From positions 75,947 through 139,946 of the forward strand of contig CAJTLV010000003.1 in assembly GCA_910577435.1 (NCBI GenBank): a stretch of 64,000 nt of DNA, in the 5' to 3' direction. The DNA is from an uncultured Christensenella sp. (GTDB lineage: Bacteria > Bacillota > Clostridia > Christensenellales > Pumilibacteraceae). The position numbers were made by a program, and so were the translations under genes. The notes below the pieces were generated by a model. That model made no database searches, was not told the DNA's origin, and worked only from the letters and a program-made list of their open reading frames with translations. Numbering within the stretch: the first letter of the stretch is position 1; the number at the start of each line of letters is the position of its first letter. Below are positions 18,636 to 26,768 of the stretch, piece by piece.

Positions 18636-19042
18636 GTCAGATACTCCAGTGCAAGGAAATACACGTCCGCGCCCATACCCATTATCGCGCCGTCGCAGTT
18701 TTTGGAGATGACGCTCTTCTGTCTGAACTCTTCGCGCGCGAGTATATTCGACATATGCACCTCTATCTTTTTCGCATCTACAGAATACAGCGCATCGGCT
18801 ATCGCGTAGGAGTAGTGGGTGTACGCGCCGGCGTTGATTATAAGCCCGTCGAAACCGCCGCGTTGCAATCTGTCGACTATTTCGCCCTCCGAATTGGACT
18901 GGAAAAATTCGATATGCGCGCCGCGATCTTTTGCGAATTTTTCGAGCCGTGCGTTTATGCTGTCGAGCGTTTCCGTTCCGTAAACAGCCTCGCGCTTGCC
19001 CGTCATATTGAGGTTTACTCCGTTCAAAACCAAAATATTCAT
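18623..19042 (-). CDS. aroQ: 3-dehydroquinate dehydratase, type II
   Basis: The 139-residue protein has the size and motifs of dodecameric type II dehydroquinases, which convert 3-dehydroquinate to 3-dehydroshikimate. Visible blocks are LVLNGVNLNMTGKRE, the lid segment with catalytic Tyr in REAVYGTETL, FFQSNSEGEIVDRLQ, INAGAYTHYSYAIADAL and EVHMSNILAREEFRQKSVIS with the catalytic His. The common NPGAYTH reads NAGAYTH here, a mild change. It overlaps aroE by 4 bases and the shikimate kinase gene by 13. Confidence 0.95.
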   Translation of the reverse strand: MNILVLNGVNLNMTGKREAVYGTETLDSINARLEKFAKDRGAHIEFFQSNSEGEIVDRLQRGGFDGLIINAGAYTHYSYAIADALYSVDAKKIEVHMSNILAREEFRQKSVISKNCDGAIMGMGADVYFLALEYLTWKK

Positions 19043-19809
19043 AGTTGCTCCTTCAATATCTTATCGACCTTTTCGAATGTCGCTTCGGTGTCGAAATCCC
19101 TTCCGAAAAGCTTTTTGTCTCCCTCTATCGCCTGATACACAAGCATATCGCGCCCGTCGGCGACGCGAGCGCCTTCTTTTTCGCAACGTTTCAAAAACGG
19201 CGTTTTATCGGCATACACAAGATCGAACGCATACTCGAACTTGGGCAAGACGCACAGCGCGGTCAGCACGTCCTCGCCGTTCGTTCCCAAACTCGTGCAG
19301 TTGACGACAAGTTCGGCGCTTTGATTCGTATACAGTTCCGCGCCGAGCGTCGAACACAGCTTGACCGCTCTCATAAGCGTGCGGTTGAGCACGTATACCG
19401 TTCGTCCGCTTTTTTTGAGCGCTTCCGTTACAGAATAAGCCGCACCGCCCGCGCCGAGCACGAGCGCGCTTTTTATGCTACCGATTTCGCCGAACGCACG
19501 AGCGAGCGCACGCATAAACCCATCGCCGTCGGTATTGTATCCCGACCTGTCGCGGCTCGATACAAAGTTCACTCCGCACTCGGTGTTCGCCTTTTCGAGA
19601 TAACGCTTGATTTCCGTTTTGTACGGCTTTGTCACGAAAAATCCGTCGTAACCGCCGAACAGTTTTTCGACAGCGCCGTCGAGCGCGCCGAAATCGACGT
19701 CTACCACGTCGAAAATGAGTTCTTCGCCGACTGTTTTCGCTATCGCCGCGTGTACTTCGGGCGACTTTGTATATTGTATCCCGCCGCCTAACAGCGCCCC
19801 TTTAATCAC
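19039..19809 (-). CDS. aroE: shikimate dehydrogenase
   Basis: The 256-residue NADP-dependent enzyme reduces 3-dehydroshikimate to shikimate. The substrate site is seen as YTKSPEVHAAI, FFVTKPYK (catalytic Lys) and YNTDGDGFMRAL (catalytic Asp). The dinucleotide fold is marked by LVLGAGGAAYSVTEAL and VLNRT, and the C-terminal part by VVNCTSLGTNG. The usual NVTIPYK has become FVTKPYK, keeping the Lys. The gene overlaps its neighbours on both sides by 4-8 bases in the aro operon. Confidence 0.95.
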   Translation of the reverse strand: MIKGALLGGGIQYTKSPEVHAAIAKTVGEELIFDVVDVDFGALDGAVEKLFGGYDGFFVTKPYKTEIKRYLEKANTECGVNFVSSRDRSGYNTDGDGFMRALARAFGEIGSIKSALVLGAGGAAYSVTEALKKSGRTVYVLNRTLMRAVKLCSTLGAELYTNQSAELVVNCTSLGTNGEDVLTALCVLPKFEYAFDLVYADKTPFLKRCEKEGARVADGRDMLVYQAIEGDKKLFGRDFDTEATFEKVDKILKEQL

Positions 19810-21052
19810 CTATCACCTCGCCGTAAAAGTTCGGATAACTGACCGACGCGCAGTCTGCGTTCAATATATGCACGCCGCTTCCCGCCGCGCCCGCTACCGC
19901 CGCAGTCATCGCGATTCGGTGGTCGAGCATACTGTCTACCGTTCCGAACCGAAGCGGCTTACCGCCGCGAATGATCATTCCGTCGTCGGTAGGCGTTATG
20001 TCCGCACCGAGCGCGGTCAGCGCCGCAGTGGTCGTGGCGATCCTGTCGGTCTCTTTGACGCGCAGTTCCCGCGCGCCGCGAATAACGCTCACTCCGTCTA
20101 TGAAACAAGCGAGCGCGCACAGCACGGGTATCTCGTCGACTAGTCTCGGAATGAGGTCGCCGCCTATTTCGAGCGGTTTAAGCTCGCTCTGTTTTACGGT
20201 AATATCCGCGATCGGCTCTGCCCCGCCGCGTTCGTTTCGGTATTGCAAATCGGCGCCCGACGCACGCAACACGTCGATAATTCCGGTACGCGTCTCGTTA
20301 ATGCCGACATTTCTGACGGTACAATTTCCGCCGCGAACCGCAAGTGCAAGACATATCGGATATGCCGCAGAAGAAATATCGCCCGCAACGGTAAAGTCCG
20401 TCGCGCGCACTATCGACGGCGCTACCGCCACAGAGTTGCCTACGACCTCGACCGCTACGCCCATCTCGCGCAACATATTCTCCGAATGATTGCGCGACCG
20501 CACGGGTTCTGTTACGCGCGTCAATCCGCGAGCGTTCAATCCCGCCAACATTATCGCGCTCTTTACCTGCGCCGACGCTACGGGCGATTCGTAATCGATA
20601 CCTTTCAGTCCCGCGCCCACGATACGAACGGGCAATTTTCCGTCGTTGTCCGTAATCTCCGCGCCCATCTTGCGCAACGGCTCGATCACCCTGCGCATTG
20701 GGCGGGAGCGCAGCGACTCGTCGCCGTCTACCGTGAAAATGCCGTTGAGTCCGGACAGCAACCCGATCAAAAGCCGCGCCGTCGTTCCGGAATTTCCGCA
20801 ATATAGATCGCAACCGATAAACGGCGCGCCCGTGATGTGCGCAGTGTTTCCGTCAAGCTCCGCTTTCGCGCCCAAACGGCGGGCGCAATCGACGGCGGAA
20901 AGCACGTCGTCGGAAAGCAACAGATTGTTCACCGTCGATTTCCCGACCGCGTATGCGTTGAAAAGCACTGCGCGAACGGACATACTCTTGTCCGGCATAC
21001 AGTTTATGACGCGATCGTAACCGTCGAGTTTTTTTACCGTGCGCTCGCTCAT
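19802..21052 (-). CDS. aroA: 3-phosphoshikimate 1-carboxyvinyltransferase (EPSP synthase)
   Basis: The 416-residue enzyme joins PEP and shikimate-3-phosphate to give EPSP. The PEP/shikimate-phosphate signature is DKSMSVRAVLFNA near residue 21. CGNSGTTARLLIGLLSG, the loop DGDESLRSRPMRRVIEPL and RELRVKETDRIATTTAALTALGA follow in order, and DHRIAMTAAVAG closes the second domain. Length is normal. Its stop overlaps aroE by 8 bases and its start overlaps aroB by 4 bases, consistent with translational coupling. Confidence 0.97.
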   Translation of the reverse strand: MSERTVKKLDGYDRVINCMPDKSMSVRAVLFNAYAVGKSTVNNLLLSDDVLSAVDCARRLGAKAELDGNTAHITGAPFIGCDLYCGNSGTTARLLIGLLSGLNGIFTVDGDESLRSRPMRRVIEPLRKMGAEITDNDGKLPVRIVGAGLKGIDYESPVASAQVKSAIMLAGLNARGLTRVTEPVRSRNHSENMLREMGVAVEVVGNSVAVAPSIVRATDFTVAGDISSAAYPICLALAVRGGNCTVRNVGINETRTGIIDVLRASGADLQYRNERGGAEPIADITVKQSELKPLEIGGDLIPRLVDEIPVLCALACFIDGVSVIRGARELRVKETDRIATTTAALTALGADITPTDDGMIIRGGKPLRFGTVDSMLDHRIAMTAAVAGAAGSGVHILNADCASVSYPNFYGEVIGD

Positions 21053-22056
21053 TTAAGATCTTTGATCGCGGCGGTATACCGCTCGGTAAATTCGTCGGGC
21101 GACAGCTTGATTTCGGTTATCTCGCCCGCACGAACGGGAAACATTATCGATATAAGTCCATCGGCGTTCTTTTTATCCGACTTGGCTTTTTCGCATACGA
21201 ACTTAGCCGTAGAGCGCGGCGGCGACGTGAACGACTTGAAAATTTCGAGTATTTCGGAATAGAATTCGCCGTCAATATATTCCTTGCACATAGCGCACTC
21301 GGTCATCATACCTTTGAGCACGTATTCGCCGTGACTTAACGCATAACCGTCGATACTTTCGAGCGCGTGCCCGACAGTGTGTCCTACGTTGAGGATTTTT
21401 CGCCTGCCGCATTCCGTAGGATCTTCTTTCACCACATCGTTTTTAATGCGCAGACAGGGCTCGATAATTCCTACCATTTCGCCGATATTCTTGCCGAGCA
21501 AGCCTCCGAGCTTTTGTTTGAGCAGAACGAACGAACTTTCTGTGAGCAAACACGTTTTTATAAGTTCGCCGTATCCGCAAAGCCATTCGCGGTCGGGCAG
21601 AGTCGACAGGAATTTCGCCGACACTACGGTCGCACACGGCAAATGGAACGCGCCGACGAGATTTTTTACACCGTCGAAGTCGATCGCCGTTTTGCCGCCG
21701 ATTCCCGAATCCGTCATAGCGAGAAGAGTTGTAGGTACGCTCACCCACTTGACGCCGCGCATATACAGCGCCGCCGCAAGCCCCGTAACATCGCCTACAA
21801 CGCCGCCGCCGAGCGCAATTACGCGGTCGCGCCTCGTCATTCCGCGAGCGTGCATTGCTCTGATTATCGAAAACAGCGTGTCGGGCGTTTTGTGCTTTTC
21901 GCCCGCTTCGATCACGAACGCATTTTCTGTGAGATCGGGATACAGCGCCGCAACGTTGCCGTCCGTCACGACGAGTGCGGAGCTGTCTATACAGCTCTTG
22001 ATCTCGTCCGTAAGATCAAGTCCGTAATATATATTTTCATCGATAACGTCAGCCAT
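21049..22056 (-). CDS. aroB: 3-dehydroquinate synthase
   Basis: The 335-residue NAD- and metal-dependent enzyme cyclises DAHP to 3-dehydroquinate. Motifs seen are RDRVIALGGGVVGDVTGLAAALYMRGV, PTTLLAMTDSGIGGKTAID, the metal ligands Glu in GYGELIKTCLL, His in LNVGHTVGHALE and His in LSHGEYVLKGM. It is slightly shorter at the N-terminus than the usual 350-360 residues but all catalytic parts are present. It overlaps aroC by 8 bases. Confidence 0.97.
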   Translation of the reverse strand: MADVIDENIYYGLDLTDEIKSCIDSSALVVTDGNVAALYPDLTENAFVIEAGEKHKTPDTLFSIIRAMHARGMTRRDRVIALGGGVVGDVTGLAAALYMRGVKWVSVPTTLLAMTDSGIGGKTAIDFDGVKNLVGAFHLPCATVVSAKFLSTLPDREWLCGYGELIKTCLLTESSFVLLKQKLGGLLGKNIGEMVGIIEPCLRIKNDVVKEDPTECGRRKILNVGHTVGHALESIDGYALSHGEYVLKGMMTECAMCKEYIDGEFYSEILEIFKSFTSPPRSTAKFVCEKAKSDKKNADGLISIMFPVRAGEITEIKLSPDEFTERYTAAIKDLK

Positions 22057-23191
22057 TTTTCACTCCGTTTTTCGTCGAGTAACGCGCTATTACTTCGTCC
22101 ATACCGTCGCCGCCGAACATATCGGAAACAGCCTCGCAAAGCGCCAGCGCAACCGCCGCTTCCGCAACGACCCCGCCTGCGGGAACTGCGCACACATCGC
22201 TGCGCTCCGCCGCCGACTTAACTTCTTTCCCCGTCTTTATATCGACAGTATCGAGACCGGCTGTGAGCGTCGGTATAGGTTTGAAATATGCGCGCACTAC
22301 GATCGGCTCGCCGTTGGACATTCCGCCCTCGATACCGCCTGCGCGGTTTGTCTTGCGCTTAAATCCGCCGTAAATGCAGTCGTGAACTTCAGACCCGAAC
22401 TTGTCCGCACAGAGTATCCCGTCGCCTATCTCGACGGCTTTGACCGCTTGAATCGCGCCCACCTCGCGCATAATAATGCCGTCCAGCTTGCGGTGCGCCG
22501 ATACGTAACTTCCTATGCCCGACTTACATCCCGTAACGACTATCTCGCATACTCCGCCGACGGTGTCGCCCTTCTTTTTTGCCTCGTCGATCGCTTCGAT
22601 CATCTCTTGCTCCGCCGCCGCGTCGAGACAGCGCACGGGGCTTTTATCGGCGCGGGCGTTGAGGTCGGTATAATCGCTTGTCCGTTTCGAATGCACACCG
22701 CCTATCGATACTACGTGACTGCCTATTTCTATACCGAGCATACGGAGATAGAGCTTTGCGACTGCGCCGACGGCGACCTTTGCCGCAGTTTCGCGCGCCG
22801 ACGCACGTTCCAATACATTCCTTGCGTCGGCGAATCCGTACTTGATAACGCCGGACAGATCGGCGTGACCGGGTCGCACAGCCGTAAGCGCGCGTTCGTC
22901 TGTATTGTTCGCGTCCGCGCCCATAACGTTCTGCCAATTTTCGAAATCGCGATTATAAATGAGCGCCGTTATGGGCGAGCCGAGCGAATAATGCCCGCGC
23001 ACGCCGGTGACGAATTCCGCCCTATCGCGCTCTATCTTCATTCGTCCGCCGCGCCCGTAACCGAGCCGCCTGCGGTCGAGTTCGCCGTTGACAAACACAT
23101 TGTCTATAAACAATCCCGACGGAATATTTTCGATTATTCCGACGAGCATTTTTCCGTGCGATTCGCCCGCAGTCGAATATTCGATAGCCAT
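22049..23191 (-). CDS. aroC: chorismate synthase
   Basis: The 380-residue FMN-dependent enzyme makes chorismate from EPSP. Family signatures are STAGESHGKMLVGIIENIPSG, the Arg-rich RRRLGYGRGGRM, TAVRPGHADLSGVIKYGFADARNVLERASARETAAKVAVGA (split by family patterns 1 and 2) and NRAGGIEGGMSNGEPI. Its ATG shares a base with the tyrA stop (TAATG), so translation is coupled to tyrA. Confidence 0.97.
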   Translation of the reverse strand: MAIEYSTAGESHGKMLVGIIENIPSGLFIDNVFVNGELDRRRLGYGRGGRMKIERDRAEFVTGVRGHYSLGSPITALIYNRDFENWQNVMGADANNTDERALTAVRPGHADLSGVIKYGFADARNVLERASARETAAKVAVGAVAKLYLRMLGIEIGSHVVSIGGVHSKRTSDYTDLNARADKSPVRCLDAAAEQEMIEAIDEAKKKGDTVGGVCEIVVTGCKSGIGSYVSAHRKLDGIIMREVGAIQAVKAVEIGDGILCADKFGSEVHDCIYGGFKRKTNRAGGIEGGMSNGEPIVVRAYFKPIPTLTAGLDTVDIKTGKEVKSAAERSDVCAVPAGGVVAEAAVALALCEAVSDMFGGDGMDEVIARYSTKNGVKNG

Positions 23192-24219
23192 TATCTTCTT
23201 TCTCCTTCGTCTGCCGCCTGCTCGACGCCCAATATTTTCGCCGCTCTGTTACGGTCGTCGGCATTGCCGAATTCGAGCCGCAACGCTCCCGACGCGCCTT
23301 CCCTGCCCGTGACCAACGCGATGTTGGTAAGATTTATTCCCGCGCGCGCGACTGTGCCCGTAACGCGCTCGAACTCTCCTATGCGGTCGACAAGATCGAC
23401 GTACAGCACTTCCCCGCCGAGATCGACGCGGTTGAGCGCAACACGCCGCATTCGCGCCGCACCCAGATATTCTATCAGTCCGTCGCGATCGGCGGAATTT
23501 ATCAACGATTGAATTTTACCGAGTTCGTCGATAACGTCCGCTATTCCGTTCGAAACGTTATCGCGGTTATTCAGAAACACTTCCGTCCAAAACCGTTCGT
23601 CGCTCTGCGCGATGCGCGTAGTGTCCAAAAAACCGCTGCCCGCTATCGGCTGAACGCCGTCGAGCGCAGTCGTGACGAGCGCATATGCGACGGCGTGCGG
23701 CGTATGCGAATATTTCGCAACCGCGCGGTCGTGATCGTCCGAACGCATATACAGCGGTATGGCGCCCGTTTTTTCTATCACGCCGCGCACGAAATCGGCG
23801 CTTTCGCCCTTTTCGGTAATAACCCAATACGCATTCTCGAACAGATGCTTACGTGCGCTTTTAATGCCGCCGCGTTCCGTTCCCGCCATCGGATGAGTGC
23901 CGACGAAATTCGAGACATAGCCGTCGAAAGGCGATTTTACGGACGCTACGTCGGCGATAATCACATTATCGCCCACCGCCGCGCGCAAAGACATCAGCGT
24001 TTCACTTACTGCGGAAACAGGTACGCACACGAAGATCAATGCGCAATCGGACATATCCGCAGGACACGCAATACGGCAAATGCCGTTAACTTCCGCGTAC
24101 TCGCAAGCCGATTTGTCCGTATCGTAGCCCAAAATCGCGTAGTCGTCACCGAGCGACAACGCGATAGAGCCTCCTATAAGACCGAGTCCTATTATTCCTA
24201 TATTCGTTTTACCGTTCAT
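23191..24219 (-). CDS. tyrA: prephenate dehydrogenase with C-terminal ACT domain
   Basis: The 342-residue enzyme oxidises prephenate to 4-hydroxyphenylpyruvate for tyrosine synthesis. It starts with the NAD fold IGIIGLGLIGGSIALSLG. The active-site region includes VADVASVKSPF, VGTHPMAGTERGGIKSARKHLFENA and DDHDRAVAKYSHTPHAVAYAL. Residues about 270-330 form an ACT domain (LYVDLVDRIGEFERVTGTVARAGINLTNI) that usually mediates tyrosine feedback. It is the first gene of the aro operon. The ATG at 24219 is chosen because a TTG-started extension would begin within the promoter; only a short GGA precedes it and the leader would be about 8 bases. No T-box or tyrosine attenuator fits in that space. Confidence 0.93.
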   Translation of the reverse strand: MNGKTNIGIIGLGLIGGSIALSLGDDYAILGYDTDKSACEYAEVNGICRIACPADMSDCALIFVCVPVSAVSETLMSLRAAVGDNVIIADVASVKSPFDGYVSNFVGTHPMAGTERGGIKSARKHLFENAYWVITEKGESADFVRGVIEKTGAIPLYMRSDDHDRAVAKYSHTPHAVAYALVTTALDGVQPIAGSGFLDTTRIAQSDERFWTEVFLNNRDNVSNGIADVIDELGKIQSLINSADRDGLIEYLGAARMRRVALNRVDLGGEVLYVDLVDRIGEFERVTGTVARAGINLTNIALVTGREGASGALRLEFGNADDRNRAAKILGVEQAADEGERR

Positions 24220-24233
24220 TTGCGTCCGATTAC

Positions 24234-24262
24234 ATTCTATCACACGCAATCGGTAAAATCAA
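24234..24262 (-). promoter_or_regulatory. sigma-A promoter of the tyrA-aroCBAEQK operon
   Basis: TTGATT at 24262-24257, a 17-base spacer and TAGAAT at 24239-24234. The -10 box ends 14 bases before the tyrA ATG, giving a leader of roughly 8 bases, too short for a T-box or attenuator. Confidence 0.7.
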
Positions 24263-24275
24263 GCGTTTGCGCTTT

Positions 24276-24971
24276 TTATGCCTGACCGTTGCCGAACATT
24301 GCGTCGACTGCGGTAAAAATGGTGTAAGCCACTTTTTCCTGATAACTCGACGTGATCAGTTTGCTTTCTTCGGATTTATTAGTCAGAAACCCGCACTCGC
24401 AAAGTATGGACGGATAGTCGCTGCAATTGAGTATGTAATAGTCTCCCACCGCCGCCGTGCGCGGCTTTTCGTTGAGTACGTCGTTAAAGTAATTTTGCAC
24501 GGTATTGGCGAAATCTCGCCCTACGGTCGCATTGGACGAAAAGAACACCTGCCCGCCGCTCACGCTTTCGAGCGGATACGAATTGCAGTGAATGCTTATC
24601 AAAAGATCCGGCGCGGCGGCGTTGACCTTGTCTTTTCTCGCACGCATATCGTCGCGTTTGCTGTATTTGATCCCGCCGCTCACCGCACCGGCGTCCGTGC
24701 GCGTCATCTCGACGTTATAGCCGTTATCTTTTAGGTATCGCGACAAATACTTGGCTATAGACAGATTGACGTCGCTTTCCTTAGCGCCGGTAGCAATACC
24801 CGTCACTCCGCCGTCCGCACCGCCGTGTCCCGCGTCGATCACAATCGTAATACCGTTATCCGTCCGCGTCGACGCGATAACGGCAGTCACGCCCGCCGCA
24901 AGCGCAACGGCGGCAAGCACGACCGACAAAGCTATTATAATTGTTCTTTTCTTTATCGTAATAAACGCCAT
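24276..24971 (-). CDS. N-acetylmuramoyl-L-alanine amidase (Amidase_3, CwlD-like)
   Basis: The 231-residue protein has an N-terminal membrane anchor (about residues 9-33) followed by one zinc amidase domain that cleaves the amide between MurNAc and L-Ala. Zinc and catalytic motifs are VIDAGHGGADGG (His), ESDVNLSIAKYL (Glu), LLISIHCNSYPLESVSGGQVFF (His) and PSILCECGFLTNKSEE (catalytic Glu). With no wall-binding domain and this size it resembles CwlD, which prepares muramic-delta-lactam in spore cortex; the nearby gpr makes that plausible, but a vegetative role is possible. It ends 56 bases before tyrA. Upstream lies a cluster of DnaA-box-like repeats. Confidence 0.85.
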   Translation of the reverse strand: MAFITIKKRTIIIALSVVLAAVALAAGVTAVIASTRTDNGITIVIDAGHGGADGGVTGIATGAKESDVNLSIAKYLSRYLKDNGYNVEMTRTDAGAVSGGIKYSKRDDMRARKDKVNAAAPDLLISIHCNSYPLESVSGGQVFFSSNATVGRDFANTVQNYFNDVLNEKPRTAAVGDYYILNCSDYPSILCECGFLTNKSEESKLITSSYQEKVAYTIFTAVDAMFGNGQA

Positions 24972-25026
24972 AGCCGCCGCTCCATCTTAATTTTCGACAA
25001 ATTACGCACGTTTTGCACACCGTTTA

Positions 25027-25065
25027 TGTGCATAATTGTGCATAACTCTGTGCATAAGTGCATAA
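25027..25065. promoter_or_regulatory. cluster of four DnaA-box-like repeats
   Basis: GTGCATAA occurs at 25028, 25038, 25050 and 25058. Read on the minus strand with the next base, the first three are TTATGCACA, a match to the relaxed DnaA box TTWTNCACA; the fourth is TTATGCACT. All four point the same way, 56-94 bases upstream of the amidase start. Confidence 0.5.
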
Positions 25066-25130
25066 CTTAAACATTTCGGATATGCCTGTTCTCCGTCTGC
25101 CGACAAAAATTCCGCATTCCGAATTCCGCA

Positions 25131-26600
25131 TTATTTCGTCGCGTATAACTTGACGTTGCCGCTGAGCCACGAATCGAAAAGTCCGTCTAGCTTACGCTTG
25201 GATGATTTTTCGAACGCGCCGATAATATCTTCGGGTTTCGCTATACCGTACTTGTTTTCTTTATAGTAGTTTTTGAGTCCCTGCTCGAATGCCGCCGTGC
25301 CTATCGTGTTGCGCACATCGTCGAACATAAGCGCGCCCTTTACATAGGTCATATACGAATATTCGGTCGCGTTTGCGTACTCGTTAACGGGGCGCGTCAT
25401 AGACGTGTCTCCGAGTCCGTTATTCTTATACGTTTCGCAGTACAGCATATACGCAGTCAGAGCGTCGGCGCGTTTGCCGTTGAATGTATAGGAGTATCCC
25501 GCGTCGGCGTTCTTTTCATAAAACAACATAGTCGAATATTCGGTAAGCCCCTCGTCGAGCCACGCATATCGTACCTCGTCGTTGCCTACCGCGCCGTACC
25601 ACCACTGGTGCGCCGTCTCGTGAACTACAATGTCGTTGTACGCGTCGCCTTTATACGCGTCGGATATCAGCGTCAAACTCGGATACTCCATTCCCCCGTG
25701 CAAGAACGCCGTCTGGACTACAGAGTATTCGGGATATGCGTAGTCGCCGAACGTGTCGCCGAATGTCTTTATTGCCGCTACGGCTATGTTGAGCGCGTTC
25801 TCCGGCGCGGCGTCGTTGTAATAGTAATAATTGACTATCGTCGAACCCGCAAGCCCGCTCACCTTTTCATACTCGCCGAACACCGCCGCAAAATCACGCA
25901 CGTTGTCGGCTTTTACGGTGTAAGTGCGCGTTTCGCCGGACGGCGTATCGCCCGTGACGGAACCCGTGAACGCACCGGTGAATTTCGCAGGTACAGTGAA
26001 ACTTACGCTGTAATCCGACGTTTCGCTGTAAAACGGATCGCCCGTCGAATAGTACGGATCGGCAACAAACTCGCCGCCCTCGTACACGCACGCTATCGGA
26101 TAGAAATTTCCGAGATTGACCGATTTATCGGTGTAGCCGAAACGGTGTTTGACCTTAGGCAGTTTGACTGTATAATCGATAGTGACGGTAGTGCGCTCGG
26201 AAGGATCGAGCGTTTTTCCGAGCGCGACGGTAAGTATATCCTCGTCGCTGCCTGCCAGCGTCACCTCGCCGCTAATTCCGTCGACGGACACCGATTTGAC
26301 GTCGACCACGCTGTAACTGCGTCCGCTCGGGTACGCCTCCGCAATATCAGCCGACGCTATCGGACAAACCTTTGCGCCCTCGCGGTAAGCGTTGGGGTAC
26401 ATATGGAACCACAGCTCGTCGAGCGGCACGTCGCTGTTATTTACATAGTCGCACGTAACGGTCGCCGTCAGAACGTAATCGTCGGACAGCGAAGCCTCGA
26501 TGGTATATTTGGTGTTCTCTTTGCCGTTATCGGGCGAGCACGCCACAAGCGCCGTAGACGCCAAACCCGCAAGTAGTAACGCAATCGGTTTTTTTCTCAT
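25131..26600 (-). CDS. M1 family metallopeptidase lipoprotein
   Basis: The 489-residue protein has a signal peptide ending in lipobox ALVAC and then an M1 (gluzincin) aminopeptidase fold. The exopeptidase motif reads HGGMEYPSL (GAMEN equivalent). The zinc site is HETAHQWWYG with the third ligand in LDEGLTEYSTMLFYE. N-terminal beta-sandwich strands and a short helical C-terminal domain follow the usual order, though the large ERAP-like C-terminal part is absent. It should degrade peptides outside the cell while anchored in the membrane. The start at 26600 is supported by AAAGGAG; an in-frame ATG 18 bases earlier lies before that ribosome site. It is probably monocistronic. Confidence 0.88.
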   Translation of the reverse strand: MRKKPIALLLAGLASTALVACSPDNGKENTKYTIEASLSDDYVLTATVTCDYVNNSDVPLDELWFHMYPNAYREGAKVCPIASADIAEAYPSGRSYSVVDVKSVSVDGISGEVTLAGSDEDILTVALGKTLDPSERTTVTIDYTVKLPKVKHRFGYTDKSVNLGNFYPIACVYEGGEFVADPYYSTGDPFYSETSDYSVSFTVPAKFTGAFTGSVTGDTPSGETRTYTVKADNVRDFAAVFGEYEKVSGLAGSTIVNYYYYNDAAPENALNIAVAAIKTFGDTFGDYAYPEYSVVQTAFLHGGMEYPSLTLISDAYKGDAYNDIVVHETAHQWWYGAVGNDEVRYAWLDEGLTEYSTMLFYEKNADAGYSYTFNGKRADALTAYMLYCETYKNNGLGDTSMTRPVNEYANATEYSYMTYVKGALMFDDVRNTIGTAAFEQGLKNYYKENKYGIAKPEDIIGAFEKSSKRKLDGLFDSWLSGNVKLYATK

Positions 26601-26666
26601 ACAAAGCTCCTTTTTCATACTCGTTTATTGATATGACGGAGCTTTGTCAAAAATGCTTAATGCGTG

Positions 26667-26751
26667 ATGTTTAATGCGTAATTATCGCGGCATCGCACTC
26701 GGACACTCGATCGAATACGCCGCAATCGATCGTTCTTTACGCATTAAACAT
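26667..26751. repeat. 15-bp perfect inverted repeat
   Basis: ATGTTTAATGCGTAA at 26667-26681 is the exact complement of TTACGCATTAAACAT at 26737-26751, with a 55-base middle. It fills the gap between ddl and the upstream peptidase gene and could be a small dispersed repeat or a structured RNA end. No gene was seen inside. Confidence 0.55.
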
Positions 26752-26768
26752 TTCGGTACAACTATTCT

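Noticed and set aside
25027..25065. Replication origin
   Set aside because: DnaA-like boxes are present, but there is no dnaA, dnaN, gyrase gene or AT-rich unwinding region nearby, and gene direction does not switch here.
25105..25135. Short direct repeat ATTCCGCATT before the M1 peptidase stop
   Set aside because: Two copies of ten bases in an AT-rich gap are weak and do not match any site type I know.
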